Shown here: positions 52,793-62,558 of the stretch, one piece after another | How the letters are laid out: the number at the start of each line of letters is the position of its first letter | Position numbering within the stretch: the stretch's first letter is position 1 | Origin: DASTFY01 sp963829955 | Lineage (GTDB): Bacteria; Actinomycetota; Acidimicrobiia; Acidimicrobiales; Ilumatobacteraceae | Assembly (NCBI GenBank): GCA_963829955.1 | Contig: CAWHKS010000019.1 | Coordinates: forward strand, 124,001-188,000 | DNA: 64,000 nt | Reading direction: 5' to 3' | Program-made: the position numbers and the translations under genes | The notes under the pieces: generated by a model | Database searches by the model: none | What the model saw: only the letters and a program-made list of their open reading frames with translations | What the model was told of the DNA's origin: nothing

Positions 52793-54161
52793 TCATGTCC
52801 GTACCGCAGATCTGAGTGGCGACGGCCACCGCTGCTTGCGTGGACCAGTCGACGGGTCGTTGGGATTGCGTTGAACTTCGTTCCGCTCTTGAGGTGTGCT
52901 AGGCGTTCGCGCACCTCTTTGCGCCGCCCACAGGGTGGCGAGGCCGAGCACGAACGTGAACAGTGCGCCGTAGGCGACGGTGAACGCAGCCCCGAAGCGG
53001 TCGGCGGTCCAGCCCGCGACGGCGCCGCCGACAGGGTTGGCGCCGACCGTGGCCAACGTGAACAGGGCGAGGACGCGGCCACGCATCGACGGCACCGACT
53101 GGACCTGCACCACCGTGCTGGCGCTGGCGAGGACGCCGAGCTGACCGAGCCCGACGAGCGCCAGCGGTACCAGCGCCCACCAGGCGTCGGGCGAGCATGC
53201 CAGGAGCCCCAGCGCGGCCGCGTACACGAGGGTCATCCACCCCAGGAAGGCGACGTCGATCATGGTCCTGCGCGCGAGCATCAGCCCGCCGACGAGCGCG
53301 CCGACACCGCTGACCGCGCTGAGAGCGGCGTAGAGCCCGTCGCTGCCGCCCAGTCCGATCTTCACGTACAACGCCAGGGTCACGTGGAAGTTCATGGACA
53401 CAGCCCCGAGGGCGAGCAGCAGGAGGAGCGCCTGCCGCAGCGGGGGCGTACGCCAGGCGTAGCGCAGGCCCGCCCGGACCTGGCCGGGCGCCCTCAGCAC
53501 GGGCGGCCAGCGCGTGCAGGGCGGCTGTGTCCATCATCCACAGCCCGGCGATGGCGACGACGAAGGAGATGCCGTTGAGAAGGAAGCACCACCCGATGCC
53601 GACGGTGGCGATGAGCAGCCCGGCGATCGCTGGGCCGATGATCCGGGTCCCCATGGCGATGGTCGAGCTCAGGCTGACTGCGTTGGACACGTGCTCGCCC
53701 GGCACCAGCTCGTTGACCAGGGTCCGGCGCCCGGGGCCGTCGAAGGTGTTGGCCACGCCGAGAACCGTGGCCAGGACGTACACGGCCGCAGGGGTCACCC
53801 GACCTGTGACGGACAGCGTCCCCATCGCCAACGCGCTCACCATCATCACGGCCGAGCTCAGCGTCATCAGTCGCCGGGTATCGCTCCGGTCGACCACGGC
53901 GCCGGCCCACGCGACGAGCAGGAGTGTCGGCAGGAACTGGCAGATCGTGAGGATGCCGACCGCCGTGCCACTGCCGGTGAGCCGGTAGATGAGCAGTGTC
54001 TGAGCGACGAGCTGCATCCAGGTGCCGAGGAACGAGACCGTCTGGGTGAAGAAGAAGATCCGGAAGTTGCGGTGCGCCAGCGACCGGAACGACGAGGAGC
54101 GGACCACCCGGCGTGCCAGGCGCGTTCCGGTCCCCAGATCGGTGCTGCTGACTCCCACCAC
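52793..54161 (-). CDS. MFS transporter (MFS_3 type), one frameshift
   Basis: The N-terminal half starts FRSLAHRNFRIFFFTQTVSFLGTWMQ, the family hallmark, with TLVNELVPGEHVSNAVSLSSTI and further helices. Near 53490-53505 one base is missing; the second half (from GQVRAGLRYAWRTPPLR) continues with RRTMIDVAFLGWMTLVYA and six helices. The joined length is about 455 residues with twelve helices. It resembles enterobactin-exporter-like MFS_3 permeases that export drugs or siderophores. It is not clear whether the frameshift is real. Confidence 0.77.
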
Positions 54162-54247
54162 GCCGGGTCACCGTAAGCGAGTCCGTCGCCGGCAGGCCGG
54201 TTGACCTCGGCCCGACGCCCGTTCGAGGTCGAGCTCCAGCGCGACGC

Positions 54248-55130
54248 CTACTGCCGGTGGGCCTCCGTTTGTTGACGGGTGAACCGCTCGACGTGGGCGG
54301 CGAACAGGCCGCTGGCGTCGAGCCACCACAGTTCGTCCGGTCCCGGCAGCTCATGGGTCTCGACGTCGGCCAGGTGCTCGGCCAGGTAGCGGTCGTGCCC
54401 GGGATCGTGCGCCGGTGCCGTCGGGTTCACGAGGTGCAGGATCGGGACGCTGACCTGGTCGACGAGTGCGCGGAGATCGCTGTTCTGGTAGCGGCTCCGC
54501 AGCGCTCGCGCCACCTGCGGCGTGGCGCCGCGCCGCCCGGCCGTGTCCCACCAGGCGCGGAAGGCGTCGTCGCCGGCCACGGTCGGGGCGATCATCGTGA
54601 GCAGATCGAGCCCTCCTTCGACGGGCGTGGCCGCGGTGGTCTGGGCCGCGCCTTGCTCGGCGAGGAGCGGATCCAAGACCGTGCTCGTAGCCGTCGCCGC
54701 GGGTGAACCTGGGCGAGGCGTTGGTGAGCACGATGCCGGCGAGACGGTCAGGTTGCTGGACCGCGAGCTCGAGGGCGATCGGCGTCGTGTCCTCGCATGC
54801 GTAGATGACCGGTGAGTTGGCCCCGATGGCATCGAGCACGGACACGAGATCCCGCACCCAGTCCTGGACGGTGGGCAGCCGGTCGGCCGTCGAGCGGTCC
54901 GACAACCCGAGGCCCCGCCGGTCGAACCAGGTGACGCGGGCGAAGGCGGAGAGCTGCGCCACGGCCCCGGCGAGGCGGGGTTCGGTCAGCACGGAGTCGA
55001 CCGGGATCGTGCCCACGTTCATCATCACGAGATCGCGCTCGGCGTCACCCACGGAGCAGTAGGCGACGTGGAGTTCGTCGATCTGGACGTAGCGCACGGC
55101 TGCCGCGACGGAATGATCCGCCGGCGGCAC
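54248..55130 (-). CDS. Alpha/beta-hydrolase module, one internal frameshift
   Basis: From 55130 the frame reads VRYVQIDELHVAYCSVGDAERDLVMMN and later VTWFDRRGLGLSD, the start of alpha/beta-hydrolases often joined to cyclase or BTAD domains. The nucleophile elbow is replaced by VIYACEDTTPIALELA, which has no GxSxG (C-E-D instead), so hydrolase activity is doubtful. A shift near 54690-54715 leads into a second frame (LLAEQGAAQTTAATPVEG, GDDAFRAWWDTAGRRGATP and VPILHLVNPTAPAHDPGHDRYLAEHL). The joined length is about 294 residues. It is continuous with the BTAD module and overlaps it, so the two were probably one fused gene. Confidence 0.6.
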
Positions 55131-55925
55131 GGCGACCGTCGCCGGCCGTGGCCGGTCCGGGGCTGATCGGCGAGATCGACGGCATGTTGACCGTCGAGGA
55201 TCTCCCGCTCGAGACGCCGCAGATCGTCGCCGGGCTCGAGACCGGCCTCCTCGACGAGCACCAGCCGGGCGTCGGCGAACGTGCGCAGCGCATCAGCGGT
55301 GCGGCCGGCACGGAGCCAGTGCGATCATCCGCAGTGCCCAGAGCCGCTCGCGCAGTGGGATGCGCAACGGTCAGCAGCTCCAAGTCGGCGATCGCCGCGT
55401 CCAGCTGGCCGGCGCGACGACGGCTTCGACGTGGTCCTCGACGACGCCGTCGCGCAGCTCGTCGAGCCAGGCCCTCACGGCGTGACCGGCAAGGGTCTCG
55501 GGCAGCTCCGGCGGGCCTCGGAACAGGTCGCGGGCGCGACCCAGGCTGCTGGCGGCGATCGGCCACGTGCCCGTGAGCATGGCCTGCCGGCCCACCCGTG
55601 AGAGCCGGTGCAACTCCTCGATGTCCAGACCGCCGGCGGACAGGTCGGTCAGGTGGTAGCCGACCGGGCCACCGACGATGCCGGGCGGTGCCGCGCCGGC
55701 GGACGTCAGCGCACTCCGCAACCGCGAGAGGTGGGCCTGGATCGTCTTGCCGGCGGCCGGCGGCGGGTCGTCCCAGAGCCGTTCGGCCAAGGCCCCGAGC
55801 GAGAGGGCGCGCGGGTGCTCCAACGCCAGCAGCACCAGCAGCTCGCGGGCCTTGCGAGGGGTGACCGGCACCCTACGGCCGTCATCGTCGCTGACGGTCA
55901 ACGGGCCCAGCACGGCGAGCCGCAT
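55025..55925 (-). pseudogene. BTAD/SARP-type regulator, several frameshifts
   Basis: The first frame gives MRLAVLGPLTVSDDDGRRVP and a winged-helix OmpR-like domain (PRKARELLVLLALEHPRALS, WDDPPPAAGKTIQAHLSRLRSAL). Near 55425 the frame shifts to VVAAGQLDAAIADLELLTVAHP, then near 55365 to LRERLWALRMIAL and near 55310 to ADALRTFADARLVLVEEAGLEPGDDLRRLER. Together these form a BTAD domain with tetratricopeptide-like helices. At least three shifts in 200 bases make this gene non-functional as given. It overlaps the start of the hydrolase module and probably belonged to one protein with it. It is divergent from the VOC gene at 56039. Confidence 0.6.
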
Positions 55926-56038
55926 GGTCCCGACCGTACCGACCGGGTCCGGTGACGGCCGGCACAGATCGCAGCCGGACTGCAGCCGCCCTCGCGCATT
56001 CTGACGCTCGACCGACCACCTGTCCCAAGGAGACCCCA

Positions 56039-56494
56039 ATGGCCCTCGTCCAAGGCATCACCCACACCGCCGTCGTCACCAGCGACCTCGACCGTCTCGT
56101 CGGGTTCTACAACGAGATGTTCGAGACCACGCTGCTCGAGCTCGAGGAGACGGCCTTCGGCCGCGTCGGCATCGTCCGCCTCGGCGCGGGGAGCGCGATC
56201 AACATCTTCGAGATCGACGGCAACGAGCACTCCGTTGCCCGACCGGACATGTTCGATCGCGGGCACATCGACCACTTCGGTCTCGCCGTCACCGACAGCG
56301 AGGCCTTCTGGATCCTGCGGGACCGCCTCGTCGAGCGCGGGCACAGCACCGGCGAGGTGACCGACTTCGGGCCGGTGCTCGGGTTCGACTTCACCGACCC
56401 CGATGGCATGACCTGCGAGGTCAACCTCGTCCTCGACCCCGAGCTGGCCGGAGGCCACGGCCCTCAGCCGTACCGGGAGGTCAGCAGCGCCTGA
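56039..56494 (+). CDS. VOC-family protein
   Basis: This 151-residue protein begins ITHTAVVTSDLDRLVGFYNEMFE, has INIFEIDGNEHS and the second module HIDHFGLAVTDSEAFWILRDRLVERG. It ends FGFDFTDPDGMTCEVNLV. Candidate metal ligands are H9 (ITH), H80 (DHF) and the late E in CEVN. AAGGAG lies seven bases before the ATG. The neighbouring BTAD regulator reads in the opposite direction and may have controlled it. Confidence 0.8.
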   Translation: MALVQGITHTAVVTSDLDRLVGFYNEMFETTLLELEETAFGRVGIVRLGAGSAINIFEIDGNEHSVARPDMFDRGHIDHFGLAVTDSEAFWILRDRLVERGHSTGEVTDFGPVLGFDFTDPDGMTCEVNLVLDPELAGGHGPQPYREVSSA

Positions 56495-56536
56495 TCCGCG
56501 CCATGGCGGCCGCCACCGCGACGGCCGCCGCAACCT

Positions 56537-57184
56537 TCAGACCGAGATCGACACCGGGAACGTGGCCAGCCACACCACGGTGCCGAGGAACACGGTCCAT
56601 CCCGCGGTCAGCAGCACGACCTGCATGCGCCGAGAGGGAAGCTTCGTGCTTACACCGGCGAAGAACAGCGTCACCGCGAACAGCACGACGGCGAGCACGT
56701 AGTTCGCCGAGCGCTGGAGGTTGCGCTGCACCACTTCGGCGGAGGCGGCCGCCGCGGCATCCAGCCGCTCCGCTTCGGTCCTGGACGCCGGCTGGTACTC
56801 CTCCATCTTGAACGGCGTGAGCGGCGCGTCGGGGTTGTCGAAGGGATCGGTCGCCAGCCACGCGTCGAACGCGGGCCGAAAGTCTTCGCGGAACCGTGCT
56901 TCGAAGAAGTCCTGGAGGACTTCGTCCTCCGCGGCGTACGCCTTGACCCACTCGATGTACGTCGCCACGTCGACCTGCGTCTCGGCTTCGGACAGACCCT
57001 GCGCTCGCGCGGCGTCGATGCGCAGGGCGTTCGTACGGCTGCCCGCCTTGACCTGTTCGCCATTCCACCGGTTGGCCTGGTAGCCGCTCCACGCGGTGCC
57101 AACCGCGGCCAGCGCGAGCAGGAGCGTGGCGAAGATCTCGATGAGGTTGTGCCGCTTCGGCTCGCGCCTGATCTGATCGGTCAT
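56537..57184 (-). CDS. Membrane protein of unknown function
   Basis: This 215-residue protein has an N-terminal helix (LIEIFATLLLALAAVGTAW), a central soluble region of about 120 residues rich in acidic and aromatic residues, and two helices near the C-terminus (NYVLAVVLFAVTLFFAG and VVLLTAGWTVFLGTVVWLA). It has no conserved catalytic motif. It follows the DUF4239 gene with one base between stop and start, so both form an operon. The family cannot be named. Confidence 0.6.
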   Translation of the reverse strand: MTDQIRREPKRHNLIEIFATLLLALAAVGTAWSGYQANRWNGEQVKAGSRTNALRIDAARAQGLSEAETQVDVATYIEWVKAYAAEDEVLQDFFEARFREDFRPAFDAWLATDPFDNPDAPLTPFKMEEYQPASRTEAERLDAAAAASAEVVQRNLQRSANYVLAVVLFAVTLFFAGVSTKLPSRRMQVVLLTAGWTVFLGTVVWLATFPVSISV

Positions 57185-57185
57185 C

Positions 57186-58019
57186 TCAGCCGCCCGGCGG
57201 CGGCTGGCCGGACTCGTCGCACGGCAGCGGCGCGTCGAAACCGACGATGGCGAGCTCTTGGTCCATCAGGCGCAGCGCTCGCTCCATCGCGACCGGCCGC
57301 AGCGATCCGACCCCGGGTCGGTACGGCTTGTCCAGGAACTGCAACAGGAGCAGCAACCCGACGATGGCGATGACGACCGAACCCATCAGCAAGCTCTGTG
57401 TCACCGCGCCCTCGCCCTTGTCCGCGAAGAACAGCATGTAGACGAAGATCACCGACGCGATGGTGAACAGCACGACCCACAGCGGCGTCGGGATCACGCC
57501 GACTGCACCGTGGACTCGGTCCTGCCGAGCGAGCTGGCGCGCGGCGGTCTGGGAGAACCACTGGTCGTACGCGGTCTGCGCGCTCGCGGTCTCGGGTTCC
57601 ACCGCCTTGACGGTCTGGAACATCACGGGGCCCCAGGGATTCACGTCGTCACCGAGCGTGCCGTCCTCGAGGCGGTCCCACTCGGGTCCGGCGACGTAGC
57701 GGGCGTAGCAGACGAGGGCCCCGGTGAGCGCTTCGCGAGCCGGCGCAGGGAAGTACTGGGCGGTCTCCACCTGCTGGACGACGGTGACCGCCTCCGTCTC
57801 GGCCCCGGCGCGCGACTCGTCGTAGCTCGTGAAGGCCAGGAAGATGATGAAGCCGAGCAGGATCGCGAACCCGGACGCCAGCACTCCGAACACACCCGAC
57901 GCCCGGTCGCCATCCGAGAAGTAGCTGCCCTCCGGCGCCCGACGACGCACCAGGAGCATCGCGGCGATCGCGAGGGCCGTCACCACGATGGTGATGACGA
58001 ACCCGATCAACAGGTTCAT
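57186..58019 (-). CDS. DUF4239 (bestrophin-like) membrane protein
   Basis: This 277-residue protein has an N-terminal helix, a second (GVLASGFAILLGFIIFLAF), and two near the C-terminus (VVLFTIASVIFVYMLFF and GSVVIAIVGLLLLLQFL). Between them is a region with SYDESRAGAETEAVTVVQQ and RYVAGPEWDRLEDG, the pattern of DUF4239. Family members are related to bestrophin channels by fold prediction only. It begins a two-gene operon with the unknown membrane protein. Confidence 0.72.
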   Translation of the reverse strand: MNLLIGFVITIVVTALAIAAMLLVRRRAPEGSYFSDGDRASGVFGVLASGFAILLGFIIFLAFTSYDESRAGAETEAVTVVQQVETAQYFPAPAREALTGALVCYARYVAGPEWDRLEDGTLGDDVNPWGPVMFQTVKAVEPETASAQTAYDQWFSQTAARQLARQDRVHGAVGVIPTPLWVVLFTIASVIFVYMLFFADKGEGAVTQSLLMGSVVIAIVGLLLLLQFLDKPYRPGVGSLRPVAMERALRLMDQELAIVGFDAPLPCDESGQPPPGG

Positions 58020-58068
58020 GGTCGCGGGAACCCTATTGGCCTTGCCCCCACGGCGGGGTGATCTAGTG

Positions 58069-60141
58069 CTAGCGGACGGGGTGGAGCGTCACGTCGTCTC
58101 CGTGACGAGCGACCTCGTACAGGCGGACCTCGTTGCGGCCCTCCCGGTAGAGGTCGGCGACGTAGCCGGTAAAGGTCCACCCTCCGCCGGAGCGGTGGAA
58201 GTCGCCGACGACGCCGGCCAGGGTGCCGTTGACCGCGATCACCACGTCCTCCGGCGCGTCGTCGGATTCGGTCTGCCCCGTGACCATTCCCGTGAGTACG
58301 AACGGCGCCGTGCCATCCGCCGTCGGAAGCAGCTCCAACAGCTCGGCCTGGTCGAGTTCCGCCCGCAGCTCACTGGGTGAGCCCACGGCGAGCTCGTCGA
58401 CGTCCCGGCCCACGAGATCGCCAGCGGCGCCGACCGCGGCCAGGCCGATCCAATCGTTTCCGTGGAATTGCTCGGCCCGGGCGGCGGCGATCGCCAGCAC
58501 CGCGCCCACGTCAGGACTCGCACGCGGCGCGGTATGGGGCTGGCTGCCGTCGTACAGGGAGTGCCCGTCGAACTGCCAGTCGACCTCGGCGTCGAGCAGA
58601 TCGACGATCGACGGCAGCACGTCGATGGTCATCGCGGTGTCGTCGACGACCTCGCCCGCCACCTGGCCGGGCGCCTTGATGAACAGGGGCACGCGGTAGA
58701 CCTCGTCGGCGTTGCGCTCGGTCACTTCGCGACCGAGGTCTGGCGGCGTAAGGCTGTAGCCGTGGTCCGCGGTGACAACGAGCAACGTGTCCTCCCACGC
58801 GGGCATGGCACGCAGCCGATCGACCAGATCGCCGATGGCGACGTCGACCGCACCGACCTGCATGCTGTGCAACTGGTAGGCGAGCCGGGAACGGAACTCC
58901 GTGGTCTGCGCGGCCGGTTTGCCCGCGGCCGGCGGCGTGTACGACAGGGCGATGCCCGAGCGCGACAGCGTCCAGGGCCGGTGGGGCAAGGACACGTGGA
59001 CCATGTGCACGCTCGGCACGGCCGTGATAGCGCCGAGGCTGTCGGCCAGGACGCGGGCCTGCCCGCGGACGCTCCTCTCCTCCTTTCCCAACGCCCGCCA
59101 CTTCTCGTACAGGGTGGCGGTCCGCTCCTCACGGGTGGCGGGACGGTCGTCTGTGGTGTCGGTGCTGGAGCCGTAGGCGCCCCATGACCGATCGATCGCC
59201 GGCAGCCCGTCGCGCAGCTCCTCGGGCAGGACCCGGTGGCCATAAACGATCGAGGCGTCCTGAAGCGCCTGGCGCAATGGCTGGCGGGGTTGGGCGACGC
59301 AGATGTCCGGCGGGCACAGATCCGTGACCGCCTCGTAGCGGTGCACTGGGACGTCGCGACCGAGCAGCGTGAAAAGGTTCTCGGGGTGGTCGCCGTACGT
59401 CGGGAGGTCCTCGCCGTTTGTCACCTTTCCGGTGAGCACGGCGGGGACGGCCTGGGGGGTGTGGGCGCGGGGACTCGACGCGTTGCGGAACCACGTGCTG
59501 ACCGCAGCCAGCTTGGCGAAACCTGGATAACGATCGGCGTTGATCGTGCCGTCGCCGCGCATGATCGTGGCGGCGGGGACCTCGTCGAGCACGACGACGA
59601 CCACCGGAGCACGCAGGGGCGGCACGTCCACGCCCTCGACGTTGGGAGAGCCGTCACCGGCAACGAGCTCCGCGGTCGGGCTGAAGAAGAGGAACGATCC
59701 GACGAACAAGAGGTTGGCGACGGCAAGGTAGGACGCGAGCAGCGTGCCGCCGCGGGTCTTGACGACGAACAGCGTCAGGGCCGCACCGACGCCAAGCGAG
59801 CACGCCAACATGACAACCGCGCGGTCAACTCCGAGCCATCGCAGGACCGAGAGCGCCAAGGTGGTCGCCAGGAGGGCGACGACGGCGGCGTAGACCGCCA
59901 TCCCCACCGGTCGGCCGACGAGCGTGGCTCCGGCCACGACGGCGATCCCGACCAGCGGGGGGACGCACGCGACGACGAGCGCGAACCACACGATCTGACC
60001 AGCGTTGTACCGCCCGGCGACGAAGAACTCGGGATTGCGCCCGAAGAGATCGAGAAGGGGCTGGGTCAGGGCCAGGCCGGTCAACCCCAGGATCACCAAC
60101 GACCTGCTGCGGACTGTGCGCGCCACATCCATCGTCCGCAC
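58069..60141 (-). CDS. Membrane-anchored sulfatase/alkaline phosphatase-superfamily hydrolase
   Basis: This 690-residue protein has about five N-terminal membrane helices (residues 15-165) and a large extracellular domain. Metal-binding and catalytic motifs of the superfamily are VVVVLDEVPAATIM, RAHTPQAVPAVLTG (the T likely nucleophile), VHVSLPHRPW and LLVVTADHGYSLTP. The layout is like LtaS-type glycerol-phosphate or phosphoethanolamine transferases. The distal C-terminal 150 residues have a beta-rich domain of unknown role (WTFTGYVADLYREGRNEVRLY). Its role in envelope polymer modification is inferred. Confidence 0.8.
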   Translation of the reverse strand: MRTMDVARTVRSRSLVILGLTGLALTQPLLDLFGRNPEFFVAGRYNAGQIVWFALVVACVPPLVGIAVVAGATLVGRPVGMAVYAAVVALLATTLALSVLRWLGVDRAVVMLACSLGVGAALTLFVVKTRGGTLLASYLAVANLLFVGSFLFFSPTAELVAGDGSPNVEGVDVPPLRAPVVVVVLDEVPAATIMRGDGTINADRYPGFAKLAAVSTWFRNASSPRAHTPQAVPAVLTGKVTNGEDLPTYGDHPENLFTLLGRDVPVHRYEAVTDLCPPDICVAQPRQPLRQALQDASIVYGHRVLPEELRDGLPAIDRSWGAYGSSTDTTDDRPATREERTATLYEKWRALGKEERSVRGQARVLADSLGAITAVPSVHMVHVSLPHRPWTLSRSGIALSYTPPAAGKPAAQTTEFRSRLAYQLHSMQVGAVDVAIGDLVDRLRAMPAWEDTLLVVTADHGYSLTPPDLGREVTERNADEVYRVPLFIKAPGQVAGEVVDDTAMTIDVLPSIVDLLDAEVDWQFDGHSLYDGSQPHTAPRASPDVGAVLAIAAARAEQFHGNDWIGLAAVGAAGDLVGRDVDELAVGSPSELRAELDQAELLELLPTADGTAPFVLTGMVTGQTESDDAPEDVVIAVNGTLAGVVGDFHRSGGGWTFTGYVADLYREGRNEVRLYEVARHGDDVTLHPVR

Positions 60142-60559
60142 AGATGCGAGCCTAAGGCCGAACTCGCCCAGTCCGGCCGCAGGCGCCCCTCATCGCTCAA
60201 GCTTCGGAACATGGTTCGATCTCGGCGCGTCGACAATCACGGCCTCCCACCGGGTCGTTGCTGAGTGCTGTGACTCTGTCCCCGCACACCTGAGCGAGAT
60301 GCCGTTCCGAGGTCGCGCGAGCGTGCGACACGGCGCGGGCCGAGAACTTTGCCGCGCGATATCGCGCGCCGTTCGGTGCCCGCCGCAGCCGGGGCGGCGA
60401 GGTCGACGCGGTTCGTCGCCGTGGCGATCCCCGCCGTGGTCACTGCCGGGCCGGCTACGTCGACGGGATGGTGGGTAGGTGGCGGCCTGCCCGTGGCGTA
60501 GCGCGTGGTCGTTGAGGGTCCCGTCGTCGGCGTGCGAACGGCCCGCTACTGTCGTTCCC
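60142..60559 (+). other. 418-base intergenic stretch with a 16-base palindrome
   Basis: No gene is visible on either strand. It contains CGCGCGATATCGCGCG at 60353-60368, a perfect palindrome, but no promoter with stress consensus (a GGGTAG at 60473-60478 lacks a GTTT box). The region separates the sulfatase gene from the small protein and methyltransferase gene, both reading away from it. Confidence 0.45.
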
Positions 60560-60742
60560 GTGCTGAGCTACCTTGACGCGCAAACCGGGAACATGATCGT
60601 CGCCGCCTTCGCCGGAGGCGCCGCGGGGATCGCGGTCTTGCTCAGAATGTACGGGCATCGCCTGTTCGGCATGATCTCGAAGACGCACCGCGCCCGCGTG
60701 GAGGAGGCGAAGGCTCAACTCCTTGGCGACGCCGACAACTGA
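60560..60742 (+). CDS. Small membrane protein ahead of a methyltransferase
   Basis: This 60-residue protein begins VLSYLDAQTGNMIVAAFAGG and has one membrane helix (AAFAGGAAGIAVLLRMYG). The rest is a basic cytoplasmic tail (RLFGMISKTHRARVEEAKAQ). The GTG at 60560 is chosen by the hydrophobic pattern and the absence of any other start. Its end overlaps the following methyltransferase start by 20 bases. It might anchor that enzyme to the membrane, but this is only suggested by the gene order. Confidence 0.6.
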   Translation: MLSYLDAQTGNMIVAAFAGGAAGIAVLLRMYGHRLFGMISKTHRARVEEAKAQLLGDADN

Positions 60743-62121
60743 CCCAGGGTCCTTCCGCGACCCGGAGTCGCGCGTCTTCGTCGACCACAGTCGCGTCTGG
60801 CGGGCTCTGTCGAAGGAGGCCCTTGCCGACTACGAGGCTCTGGCCGCCACCCGCTTCTTCGCCGACGCGCTCACTCGCGGTGACATCGTGCACACCGAGC
60901 TGGTCGAGGATGCGCCCGTGCCGGGCGAGTGGGCCGGTGTACTGCGCCACGAGCGGATCGACGTCCTCTCCTACCCGTACGAGTGGCCCTTCGAAATGCT
61001 GCGCGACGCCGCTCGGCTGCAGCTCGCACTCACCCGCCAGGCGCTCGCCGAAGGCGTCATCACCAAGGACGCATCGTCCTACAACGTCCAGTTCGTCGGA
61101 TCGAAGCCGGTGTTCATCGACGTCGGCTCGTTCGAGCGGTTGCGGCGCAGCGAGCCGTGGCCCGGCTACCGCCAGTTCTGCGAGCTGTTCCTCAACCCGC
61201 TGCTCATCCAGCAGGTGCTGGACCTTCCGTTCCAGCCGCTGCTGCGCGGTCACCTCGACGGCATTCTGACCTCACAGGCCGCCGCGCTGCTCGAAGGCAG
61301 GGGGCGGCTCCAGAAGGGCGTCTTCACGCACGTCAAGCTGCACGCTCGCGCCGAGCGGAAATACGCCGACGCCGACCGCGAGCGCGATATCCGGGCCGAG
61401 TTGAAGCGCGCCGGCTTCGGCCCCCGCTTGATCGACGCGCAGCTGCACAACCTCGAGAAGGCGATCGAGGACCTCGATCGCAAGACGTCCGCCTCGACGT
61501 GGTCGGGCTACGGCGACCGCGCGCACTACAGCGATAGTGACCTCGCGGCGAAGGAAGAATTCGTGGCCGCCGCCGTACGGGCCGAGGCACCCGGGATCGT
61601 TCTCGACCTTGGCTCGAATGATGGGCGGTTCTCGAGGCTGGCCGCGGACAGCGGCGCCGGGTACGTCGTCGCCGTCGACAGCGATGAGCTCGTCGTCGAC
61701 CGCCTCTACCGCGAGCTGCGCCGTGAGGGCGACCAGCGGATCCTGCCGCTGGTCATCGACGTCGCCGATCCTTCCCCTGCACTCGGTTGGCGGACCTGCG
61801 AGCGCGCCGCGTTCGTCGATCGGGTACGTCCCGACCTCGTCTTGTGCCTCGCGGTCGTGCACCACCTCGCGCTCGACGAACACCGTGCCGTTCGACGAGA
61901 TTGTCGCGTTCCTGGCCGACTTCGGCGCGCCATTGGTCGTCGAGTTCCCGCACCGCGACGACCCGATGGCGGCGAGGTTGCTGGCCCGCAAGCGGCCCGG
62001 CCTGTTCGACGGGTATGACCAGCCGCAGTGGCGTCACGCGTTGGAGGCGCGCTTCGACGTCGACGATCGCCAGGACCTTCCCTCCGGCACGCGCACCCTC
62101 TATCGCTGCCGGCCACGCTGA
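60723..62121 (+). CDS. Class I SAM-dependent methyltransferase with N-terminal domain, one frameshift
   Basis: The joined protein has about 465 residues. The N-terminal 190 residues include RVFVDHSRVWRALSK and DASSYNVQFVGSKPVFIDVGSFE, reminiscent of the catalytic loop of kinase-like phosphotransferases. A helical region then leads to the methyltransferase domain with motif I GIVLDLGSNDGRFSRLA and LVLCLAVVHHLAL. Near 61880-61885 the frame shifts, and the end (NTVPFDEIVAFLADFGAPLVVEFPH) lies in another frame. The probable start is TTG 60723 within the previous gene. Substrate unknown; glycan or envelope polymer methylation fits the sulfatase and membrane neighbours. Confidence 0.68.
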
Positions 62122-62158
62122 ACGTCAATCCGCGAGTGGGTGAGACACCGCACTTGCT

Positions 62159-62485
62159 CTAGTGTCCCACAGCGCGCTCCAGTTGGGCCTTGTTCATCTT
62201 CGAACGGCCCTTGACGTTTTTCCGCTTCGCCTCGCTGTAGAGCTGTTCGTACGTGCGACCGCCAGGTCCGCGGTGCGAGCGCAGTCCGCCGCGACGGCCC
62301 GAGGAGATGTCCTCGGTCGACGAGCGGCTCGATTCGTTGGCCTCGCCCTTGCGGGCCCGTTCCTTGTTCACCGTCCGGGCAGCGATCTCTTCGGCGGTGT
62401 CTTCCTTCTCGCCTCGATCCCGCAGTCCGGCCTTGATGTGCTCGTACTGCCTCTCACGCTTCTTGCTCCATGCGCCTTGTGGCAT
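62159..62485 (-). CDS. Rho_N-like small basic protein (often called plasmid stabilisation protein)
   Basis: This 108-residue, very hydrophilic protein begins MPQGAWSKKRERQYEHIKAG and has EDTAEEIAARTVNKERARKGE, typical of a family called plasmid stabilisation protein. The C-terminus (YEQLYSEAKRKNVKGRSKMNKAQLERAV) is a Rho termination factor N-terminal-like SAP motif that may bind nucleic acid. It has no known catalytic function. The family is widespread in soil bacteria, generally in stress contexts. Confidence 0.7.
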   Translation of the reverse strand: MPQGAWSKKRERQYEHIKAGLRDRGEKEDTAEEIAARTVNKERARKGEANESSRSSTEDISSGRRGGLRSHRGPGGRTYEQLYSEAKRKNVKGRSKMNKAQLERAVGH

Positions 62486-62558
62486 CTCACACCTCCAACG
62501 CCCGGTCGATGGACGAGCTGTACCACCGGTGCCGCCGCGTCAATCGTCGGCGCCGCGG

